Positions 55,722-64,000 of a DNA stretch of 64,000 nucleotides are shown one piece after another (the first letter of the stretch is position 1; every line of letters begins with the position of its first letter). Below the pieces are notes generated by a model. The model worked only from the letters and a program-made list of their open reading frames with translations. It was not told the DNA's origin and did not search any database. Source of the DNA: Terramyces sp. JEL0728 (Eukaryota; Chytridiomycota; Chytridiomycetes; Rhizophydiales; Terramycetaceae). The DNA is taken from positions 124,001 to 188,000 of the forward strand of contig JADIIU010000001.1 of the NCBI GenBank assembly GCA_027603945.1. The letters are read 5' to 3'. The position numbers were made by a program, and so were the translations under genes.

Positions 55722-58700
55722 ATGGAACCGGTTGTCTTACAACTTGATCCCCTCAGCTCAGCGTCCCCAAATACCAACGAATATGCAACGATAAAACTAT
55801 TAGAAATTGCAGATGAAGTCCTGAAGAATAACAAACCGATAGATAATTCTATTTTGCTGCAATTCATGAAAAAGACATTTGTGATTGTTTCAATTGGCTT
55901 TGTTGTTCTACTTTTTGCTGGTTATATCTATACAGGATCTTCATTTTATGAAGCGATTTGGTTGCTGCTTGTTATTTGGGTGAACGGATGTGATTTTTCG
56001 TTGATATAGGGTTATATATACGAGAAAAAGATTCAGTGGCAATGGAAATGTGGAGACGATTGGAATTGGTAGTTGAAACTATGAGAAAACATGGAATTAA
56101 TTATGACGAAGTATGCTTGATTAATACAGGATATCGCGTTTACAACCAACATACAGACGGTATCGCTATCGAGAGTGATTAGGAATGGAAAGATCAAACT
56201 GATACCTTGTAATTTGCTGGTCAGTGGAGATATTGTACTGTTGGGAGTCGGGGATCGAGCTCCAACTAAAATTGAATTGTTTGAATCAACGGTAGAAAAT
56301 CAAGTGTTGGGCAGAGATCAAATATTGAAGCAAGAGTTTTTTAAATCTCCTATTCAACAAAGGAACTTGGTCCAGCAAGACACTCGGGGATTATTCTACT
56401 TTAAAGTGGTTGATACACCGCTATTACAAATACTGGAGAGTGCACTGAAATCTAATAGGCCAAAAACAATGATTGGCCAAAAAATTACAATGATTGAAAA
56501 CCTAGTTAACAAAGCATTGTTGTGGATTGCATTGGTGGTTTCATTGGCAATCAATCTCGTTCGTGCATTTCTAGCCCCCAGCAACAGTGGGTTTGCAACT
56601 CGCATGTTCCAACTGCTGGCTAGATATCAAATTTTTGCGGTTCTTCCACTATTGCCGCTTGCATTGCCAACACTGATGCTCATTTCAAGAAGTTATGGTA
56701 ATGCGTATATTCTTACCCTATTTGATGCTCTCCAATCATCAAAAACAGAGTTTGAAGATAAGGAAGATGTTGATGAATTCGACCCTGCTCCTGCGCCAAC
56801 AAAAGATTTCGTACTGTCTTGGGGTACCATCTATAGAACTTTTTATAGACAACTAGTAAAGAAAAATAGGTCTGATTTAACTAGAATTACCGGGTTGATT
56901 GATGTAAGAAGTGGTTAACTAAAGTGTCTGGCTAATACAACAGTGCTTTGCGCAATAGATAAAGAAGGAACAGTTGCTTCAGCGATTCCTGCAGTCGAAC
57001 AATTGTTTTTCTTGGGTGACTCTGGCGAAGGCGTCGTCCTAGATGCTTGTTATGACCCAGCCTCACCGAATGGAGTGCGATTTGAAGATGACGACTGGAA
57101 CCTGCATTTAAAGTACCCATCTGTTAATTAGGATGCTGAAACCGGTAGGGTTATTACATATGCTCAATACAGACTGTGGTGTGCTACAAGGAAGAAAAAG
57201 AAACGAAATGCATTTTAAATCCGATAAAATATCTTTGCACGGATCCATTAGCCATTCCAGAAAAAGTAACTATTGCTGATGCAGCGTGTACATGCCAATT
57301 CGGAAGAGAAATCGGGTTCGCGCCTGAAGCTGTAAATGCATTCTCCAAAGTAATGACGCTGGAAACCTTTGCTCCCTCTCACCACAGCTTGCGGGATAGC
57401 AAAGTAGACTACGAATTTGAAATACCAAGTATGCTATCTCAGATTGTGACAAGCGGAAACGGTACTTTGGTTTAAATGTAGACTCTTATCAGTTATTCGC
57501 GGAGGGCACAGTCGAGCTTGTAGTCGAGTCTTGCGGAGATTACTGGAACGGCTCAGGCTTGGGAGATATGAATGAAAATGTACCTTGTCCCTAAGTTAGA
57601 TTGAGCGTAAAATATTTGAATTCCAGCAAAACGCAATCATCAATGATCTACAAGTTGTTGCATATTCTTACAGACCTATTCAAAATTCAGCTCACTGGAC
57701 CCATATTAAATTGATGAATCCCAATGAGGTTTACTACCTCTCTTTGGCACCAACCATTCCTGAAACGGAACATATCTTGGACAAAGAAACTGTGGAAAGT
57801 CCTAAAAGAGCATCTATGCCACCAGCTCCTGAAAACAGTGCCCAAAAATTAAGGAAACGATTGGACAGAGAACGCGCACTCTCTTTAGTTGATAACGATG
57901 CAACCGAATTGCTGGAGCAAGACTTTTGCATTGAAATTACTAAAGGACAAACGTTTTTATGTGCCTCATCGTTTACATATCCACCAAGACCAGTATTTTT
58001 TATTGACGCAGAATGTCGTAGACTTTGTGGAAGATTTGGCTTTAGCTGGCATACGGTTTGTATATTTTTCGTTTGCTCCTGAAAGAGAGAGCAAAGCCTA
58101 CGCGGAACGATTAGGATTAGAAATAGACTGGAATTCTTGTATTATTCTTTCGCGAGATGATGGTACCGGCCCTAAATACCTGGCACTTCATGACATTCAA
58201 GCACAGCTTCCTCGTGGAGTAGAGAATATTCGAAATCATATAGAAAATGTGGACGATGTACCGTTACACGTTTCTTTATTTGCTGAAAGCCGGCCGCCAA
58301 GCATCAGAGAAATGACTAAAATATTCCAGGAACATGGAGAGGTTGTTTGTGTAATTGGGTCTTCGCTCAACGATCTGAATGTTGAATGTTTTGCGAACGT
58401 AAATATAATTGATTTTAGGCGGATATAAGTATAGGAATTGATCCAATCCCAGTTGTCAGGAATTTTTCAAGGGGGAAACCATTATCCTTACTTTCAATTT
58501 CTTCACAGTTCAACTCCACTCCTTGCGCCTTGACATTAAACTCTGACTTTAGCTTTTACAACATTACCCAAATGATTCGGGAAGCAAGGTCGCTGTCTGA
58601 CAATGGGCAACAGGCTATTGCGCTTTACCTTGGCATCCAGCTTTCTCTTTCATTTTGTGTAATTCTATCATACTGCAGTCCAATACTACCTCCAATTTTC

Positions 58701-59391
58701 ACTGGTTACCAGATTATGTTTATTCAATGGGTCATTTCCCCCCTGATTTCCCTATCACTACTGTTCACTCCTCACCATTCAGATATTATGACGCATCTGC
58801 CTGCAAAAAATGTAGATCACTGGAAAGATGTTCCTAGATTTACAGTTTACTACATATTACGCTTCTGCACATTTCCTGCAATTTCTTGTGTAGCACAATA
58901 CTGGCTGTAGCTCGATATTAACTTAGTATCTTGTGGTATAAATACCCCGATTTGGCAAACAGTCCTTTTGAACAACAGCCGCAGATTCTTTTCGCTCAAA
59001 ATTATACCTTGTTCTTTTTTGTTATTTATATTAGTAAGAAAAGTTAACATAGTTACTATATCAGCTACATTCATTCATAGAGCAGAGAACATACTAAAAA
59101 GAAGACCATATATCAACAGAGTATGGGTCTATACCTGCATTTTCTGGTACTTTCAATTAACCCAGTATACTGCTACAAGCTGCATTCATGGCTATATCAA
59201 TCGAAACCTTGTCTTCAATCACAGCCTTCCAGTTCGATTGGTGGATCTACCTACTGTCCATCTTGACAATTTTCCTTGTCTTGTTGGTGCAGGAGCTCGT
59301 AAAGTCTCACGATATGCAAGAATGGATCCGATTCCAAAAGCGAACAAAGCTGGAATTTAACACCAAGCTTGGGATGCATTCACCACTGTAA
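55722..59391 (+). CDS. TMEM94: TMEM94-like P-type ATPase-related membrane protein (ERMA)
   Basis: TMEM94 is a P-type ATPase relative linked to Mg2+ handling in the ER. Evidence in order: N-terminal TM pair, actuator-like LLVSGDIVLLGVGDRAP, TM pair, then TTVLCAIDKEGTV, where the canonical DKTGT is DKEG as in TMEM94. Next come VVLDACYDPASP, GREIGFAPEAVNAF, AGIRFVYFSFAPERESKAYA, C-terminal helices and the end KLEFNTKLGMHSPL. Introns: 55990-56009, 56111-56129, 56904-56924, 57113-57131, 57462-57481, 57580-57599, 57993-58011, 58399-58418, 58907-58926, 59034-59052 and 59147-59165. An extra base in the A5 run at 57195-57199 breaks the frame, probably a sequence error. Confidence 0.88.
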
Positions 59392-59563
59392 TTACAGCTG
59401 CACTCATGTAATGGCACGCTATTTATATATGGTAGTCAGGTGCTCTGAATAAACAACGTGTAAACACAGCTTTCTTTTCGCTCTGATACTGCAATAAATT
59501 TGGTGTCAGGCTTGCCAAAATTGTTGGGGGGTGAAAAAAGCCTTTGTAAAAGCTTTCACCAGA

Positions 59564-60265
59564 ATGTCTGCACCACCAGCTTCAGTTGCTTCTGGAGATA
59601 ATCTGAGGACTACATTGGAAGAAGGATGTGCAAAGAACAGATGGATGCAGAAATTGGGAGATTTGGACTGGTCCAGCTTCTTCTCACATGTTGCTTCTCC
59701 CTCCAGAACCCCGATAGAACAACAGCTGTATTGGAAGTTACTGCATCGACGACTACCAGTGAATGCGTACTTGAAAACAAAGGGGACTTTTGTCCCTAAC
59801 AGAGGTTGTGTTGTGTGCGGAAAGCAGGTAGAAACCATCGAGCATGTGTTTTATGAATGCCCTAATGTCCAATCATTCTGGAAAACATTCAGAGGATACA
59901 TGATAAAGTTTTTGCAAATGTCGGAACAAGAATTACCAGAAATTACACTTCGAGACACCATATTCTTTTTCCCAGAATTAATCAAGTCTCTAGTACCCGA
60001 AGAATTACATGTTCTCACTGTGTGCCACTCTGTTGCTTTGTGGGCCATCTGGTCGATGAGATCAAGTCCAAATGCCGATGTGCTGCTATGGCCTTGCTTC
60101 CTCTCTCGTTTGGAAGCTCGAGTGTTTTTGGAATATGAAAACATATGTAAAAATTCAAACTTCAATGCAGACAAGGAATCCATCAACACGTTTGCATCTA
60201 GATGGTGCAACGATAAGAGCTTGGTCAAACTCACTGGTGACGGTTTGGTATTTTCTAGCTCCTAA
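59564..60265 (+). mobile_element. Stand-alone ORF with reverse-transcriptase zinc-binding (zf-RVT-like) domain
   Basis: A 233-aa intact frame. The core YWKLLHRRLPVNAYLKTKG, then CVVCGKQVETIEHVFYEC (C-x2-C-x8-H-x4-C) and WKTF match the zinc-binding module found at the C-terminus of non-LTR retrotransposon polymerases. No reverse transcriptase, endonuclease, terminal repeat or poly-A tail is visible nearby. It may be a 5'-truncated retroelement or a domesticated domain. A GTG-led extension to 59531 exists. It contains no intron and lies between TMEM94 and RPA1. Confidence 0.7.
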
Positions 60266-60313
60266 TAAATTCAGTAATAAACTTTTTTAATTCTGTCCGA
60301 AAAAGTTGTTCCA

Positions 60314-62240
60314 ATGACTGTAATCCGATCTCTAATTTTCAGGTTCAATTGACAACGAATGGAATCCAAACAGTGATAGCAGAAAAAACCACACAACCTC
60401 CTAGTTCAGTAGTGCTGCAAGTACTATCTATCAAAAAGATCCCGCCGCAGCCTGTTCAACCTGGACAACCGGCTGGTAACCAGACCGAAAGATACAGAAT
60501 GGTAGTGTCGGACGGCACTGCATATATGCAAGCCATGTTGGCCACTCAGTTAAATGACTATGTTGTGAATCAATCGCTGTCAAAGCATGCAATCATCCGA
60601 TTAAACAAATACGTTACAAACACTGTTGCCAACAAAAAGTAATTTGCCTATTGACATAGAATCTTGATCGTACTGCTTATCGATATTCTTCAATCTGGAG
60701 AGAATGCAGAGAAGATTGGAGATCCTGTTAGTATTGATTCTGTTTCTCAAACTAATTTGCAGTCTGCTGCACCAACACAAAATAAGCCTGCTCCACAGCC
60801 TGTTCAGCAAGCTGCCAAACCAGTTCAACAAGCAAAACCCCCACAGCAAGCCCAATCTTCTTATCCGATTAATATGCTCAACCCATACCAAAACAGGTAG
60901 TTTGTTGTTAAAATAGATGGACGATTAAAGCAATGGTTTTATCTAAAGGAGAAATCAAACGATGGAGCAATGCTAAAGGCGAAGGTCAGCTATTCTCATG
61001 TATTTTGGGCGATGAAACTGGTGAAATCAGAGCAACTGGATTTAAAGAAGCAGTTCATATGTTTTACGATCTATTGCAAGAAGGCCAAACGTACAATATT
61101 TCAAAATGCGCTGTCAAGCCTGCAAACAAACAGTTCAATAGCGGAAAGCACGAGTACGAATTAACTATTGAACCCACCAGTATAATTGAGCTTGTAATGC
61201 TTAATTAATGTAGTGCAACAATGCGTCTTCTGCTCCGACGATCAAATATCAGAGCGTCGAATTGTCCAGGCTGTTTGAATATGAAAAGGATGCCACTATT
61301 GATATTCTTGCTGTTGTAAAAGATTCTGGTGAGATGAGTGAAATCACCACCAAAGCGCAAAAACAAGTTATTATTGTTAATGCTAGTTGAAAAAGCGTGA
61401 ATTAGTTGTTGTAGACATGTCCAACTATGCAGTTAGATTTACTCTTTGGGGGAGAGATGCGGAAAACTTTACTGCTGCTGATAATCCAGTTGTTGGTTTT
61501 AAAGGCGCTAAAATATCTGACTTTGGGGGAAGATCTCTTAATTTATCATTTGGAGGGTATATGCAGGTCAATCCGGATTTACCGGAAGCACACCGCCTTC
61601 GTGGATGGTATGATCAAACTGGATCTGCCTTTGAATTCCAGAATTATAGTTCTCAAGGAGCATCTGGTGCAGGCAACGCGCAATCTGAAGAAAAAACCAT
61701 TGGGCAATTCCACGATGAACGCATTGGTTATGGAGACAAGGTAGCACTGCACTTATCTAGGCTGACTACGTTAGTATGAAGGCCAGCATTATTCATGTGA
61801 AATCAGACAATTGCTGGTATCCTGCGTGTCCAAAAGAAGGATGCAACAAAAAAGCAATGGATCTCTCGAGTGAATGGAGATGTGAAAAATGTGATTTCAA
61901 CTTCCCAAAGCCAAACTACAGGTACATTCTCACTCTTTGTATTGCAGACCACACTGGACAACTGTGGATTCAAAACTTTAACGAAACTGCCGAGCAACTA
62001 CTTGGCACTACTGCCAACGACTTGTATGAACTTCGATTGAATGACACTATTGCGTTTGAAAACACTTTCAAAAATGTGTTGTTTGGCGAATACCTTTTCA
62101 AACTGCGTGCCAAAGTAGAAACATTCCAAGATAACGAAAAGGTAAGATCAAGCGTAGTACAAGCAACCAAAATTGACTTTGTTTCCGACTCAAAGAAACT
62201 CATTGCGCTCATTGGCGAATATGAAAAACTGACAATATAA
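60314..62240 (+). CDS. RPA1: Replication protein A large subunit (RPA1)
   Basis: A single-stranded DNA-binding protein for replication and repair. A two-codon first exon (ATGACT) joins by the 23-nt intron 60320-60342 to give MTVQLTTNGIQ, the RPA70N start. OB folds follow: IKRWSNAKGEGQLFSCIL (DBD-A), KKRELVVVDMSNYAVRFTLWG (DBD-B), and the zinc ribbon CPKEGCNKKAMDLSSEWRC with CEKC (DBD-C). A Gln/Pro-rich linker (QPVQQAAKPVQQAKPPQQA) separates N and A. Other introns: 60639-60659, 60897-60916, 61194-61213, 61367-61386 and 61741-61760. About 600 aa. Confidence 0.95.
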
Positions 62241-62273
62241 TTATTGCTTAAAATTTTTTTAACTGGCCTTGGA

Positions 62274-62846
62274 ATGAATCTCTTTAAAAAGTCCAAAATC
62301 TTGTGCGCTGGCCATCCAATGCTAAGAATTAAAGCGCAACCAGTTGATTTGAATCAATTGAAAACCAAAGAGTTCCAGGATATCGTAACAAGCATGAAGC
62401 AAGCAATTTCAAAATCAGGAGTAATTGGAATGGCTGCTCCTCAAGTCGGACATTCAGTACGGCTAATAGCAATCAATCTAACGGATAAATTATTACTTAA
62501 AGAAAAGAGGATAGAAAAATTAATGCCAATTACATTTTACGTTAACCCTCAACTTAAAGTCCTCAAACAAGAATTTCAAAAGGATTATGAATTCTGCGAG
62601 TCGATTCCATCTTATTCTGGAATAGTATCAAGAGCGACTAGGGTCTATCTCAATGCATTCGATTTGGAAGGGAATAAAGTAGAAGGGCAGTTCACTGGAT
62701 TTCATGTAAGAAAAGAGTAATGTTAGGCGCGAGTGTTGCAGCATGAAGTTGATCATTTGGATGGGGTTGTGTTTGTAGATAAAATGGAACCAACCTCACT
62801 AAGGCACGACAAATACGTTGGTGAGTTTGAAATGCACATGAAATAA
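62274..62846 (+). CDS. Peptide deformylase, probably mitochondrial
   Basis: Removes the formyl group from new organellar proteins. Motif 1 is GVIGMAAPQVG, motif 2 is EFCESIPSYSG (metal-binding Cys, with Phe where EGCES has Gly), and motif 3 is QHEVDHLDG, which appears only after removing the 21-nt intron 62706-62726. About 183 aa. The N-terminus (MNLFKKSKILCAGHPMLR) is short and basic with no long presequence. An upstream in-frame extension exists without an ATG. Confidence 0.92.
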
Positions 62847-62925
62847 ATAATAAACGCAACTTGAAATGTTCTAATGATTACTCCTTTTTCTGTGCAGAAA
62901 CTCAAATTCAATTTTAGAAAAAAAA

Positions 62926-63727
62926 ATGCCAACACACAACTGGAGTGACGATGTTGATGATAACGGAGTCAAGACAGTAACTGAAATCAAAACAAACGAG
63001 AATGGAGAAAAAGTTAAAGTTACCAAGAAAATTCAATTGAAAACGCAAGTAACCCAAGTAAATCATGCAGCCGCAGAACGCAGAGTAATTTTGTGATTAA
63101 TAGAAGAAATGGAAAAAGTTTGGAGCTTGCAAAGGATTCCAGCCTGGACCAGATTCCGAATCGACAACAATTGGAGAAAGGGTAATGTTGAAATTGGCGT
63201 TGAACTCTAAAGATTTGGACGAACCTGAAGAAGACCAAGCAAAGAAATCATCATCCAACACTAAAATTGTTTGTAGAATCTGTAAAGGTGATCACTGGAC
63301 TACTAAATGTCCATTCAAGGACACTTATCAACCATTGAATGAAATTGCTTCAAAAGCAGACACCAAAGAAAGTAATTTCAATTTGACTGTAGCTAAAGGA
63401 GGGAATAAATATGTTCCGCCATCAAAGAGAGGTGGTGCAGCTGGAGATAAACCCGCTGGACGAGAAAGAGATGATACAAATGCAATCCGTATTTCCAACT
63501 TGTCTGAAGAAACTACCGACGGTGATGTTCGTGAATTATTGAGAAACTGCGGCCCTACACAGAGAGTTTTTGTTGCAAAAGATCATGCTACCGGATTATG
63601 TAAAGGCTATGCGTTCATTACTTTTTACAATCAGGAAGGAGCTGAGCATGCTATCAAGACCTTGAACGGACATGGGTTTGACAACTTGATTCTCAAAGTT
63701 GATTGGGCACAGAGAGATAGGAACTAA
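62926..63727 (+). CDS. TIF35: Translation initiation factor eIF3 subunit g (TIF35)
   Basis: A subunit of eIF3 that aids scanning and reinitiation. The N-terminal eIF3g domain starts MPTHNWSDDVDDNGVKTVTE, then WKKFGACKGFQPGPDSESTT. A CCHC-like knuckle CRICKGDHWTTKCPF follows, then an RRM with IRISNLSEETTDGDVRELL (RNP2) and KGYAFITFY (RNP1). One 19-nt intron (63085-63103) restores RRKKWKKFG. About 260 aa, normal for the family. Confidence 0.95.
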
Positions 63728-63905
63728 AATAAACGTAATTTTATCGTCTCCGTGTGAATTTGATGTCATCGCTTACTTGGACTTTAAAATCCAGATTGGT
63801 ACAGGAAACTCTGCCGGATTTAACTCAACCATCAAGCATCTATCCAAAGAGCATATTTCGGCAGCTATTGTGTCAATTTTTTTGTGAATATTTTTTTTAA
63901 CAATT

Positions 63906-64000
63906 ATGATTCACCCGAATGATGAAGACTTGGAGTTTGATAGCAATATGTTTCAAGAACCAGAAGATTTCAGACCACCTACACCAGAGCCAACAACTAC
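63906..64000 (+). CDS. N-terminus of a probable EFM7/NNT1-type lysine methyltransferase, cut by window edge
   Basis: Only about 31 codons are visible: an acidic start followed by MFQEPEDFRPPTPEPTT. This EPEDFRPPTP box resembles the N-terminus of the fungal EFM7/NNT1 family of eEF1A methyltransferases. The catalytic domain lies beyond the window, so the call is tentative. Confidence 0.4.
   Translation, partial: MIHPNDEDLEFDSNMFQEPEDFRPPTPEPTT

Noticed and set aside
63728..63905. Small gene between eIF3g and the last gene
   Set aside because: Short frames on both strands lack any recognisable motif or good start context, and the spacing is normal for a promoter.
1..64000. tRNA, rRNA, CRISPR arrays, bacterial operon or riboswitch features
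   Set aside because: No B-box-like GGTTCGA motif in a cloverleaf context, no regularly spaced repeats beyond the 15-bp tandem, and the gene content is plainly eukaryotic.

Overview
This is a dense stretch of a eukaryotic nuclear genome. It is AT-rich, uses the standard stop codons, and holds about 42 protein genes in 64 kb on both strands, usually with 7-200 bp between them. Many reading frames look broken until very short introns are removed. I inferred about 108 introns by joining conserved protein frames. All but one are 19-23 nt long; the exception is 42 nt and reads as two abutting 21-nt introns. Nearly all are GT-AG, with a TAAC/TAAT/TGAC-like branch site only a few bases from the 3' AG. 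Two are GC-AG and three appear to end in TG or GG. I found no longer intron. This uniform ultrashort splicing is the main discovery of the window.

Organism: the mix fits a reduced-genome opisthokont, perhaps an early-diverging zoosporic fungus or rozellid/aphelid-like relative. Housekeeping genes are present (VMA21, RIC1, COX19, IMP1, LTO1, condensin CAP-D2, CLASP, RPA1, eIF3g). So are genes better known from animals and protists (class A GPCR-like receptor, TMEM94, C5orf34-like, tropomodulin-like LRR). The sequence alone does not settle the lineage, and a reduced metazoan parasite cannot be excluded.

Layout. 0-9.3 kb: GPCR-like fragment (partial), RS-domain cyclophilin, VMA21, RIC1, family-X DNA polymerase, COX19, LTO1 and an Ariadne E3 ligase. 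9.2-10.1 kb has no supported gene. 10-19.7 kb: secreted M14 carboxypeptidase, C5orf34-like gene, an E/A-rich protein with repeated MARCKS-like basic-aromatic motifs, a DUF4604/KIAA1143-like gene, a small unknown gene, a multi-WD40 protein and PCID2/THP1. 19.7-39.4 kb: CAP-D2 with a long disordered tail, an IQ-motif protein, an insulysin-type M16 protease, two alpha/beta hydrolases, two DEAD-box helicases (DBP8, DDX21-like), an aspartic protease, CSN7 and two unknown basic proteins. 39.4-54.1 kb: a coiled-coil protein, PTAR1, PIP5K, IMP1, a membrane proline-rich protein, a Rho GTPase ending in CC, ASCC2/CUE3, CLASP and an MFS transporter. 54.1-64 kb: LRR protein, TMEM94, an isolated reverse-transcriptase zinc-binding ORF, RPA1, peptide deformylase, eIF3g and the start of a probable EFM7-type methyltransferase.

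There is no operon logic. Genes seem packed independently, with shared divergent promoters as short as 21 bp and convergent stops as close as 7 bp. Three genes (PCID2, CSN7, TMEM94) show one-base frame breaks next to homopolymers, which I read as probable sequence errors.
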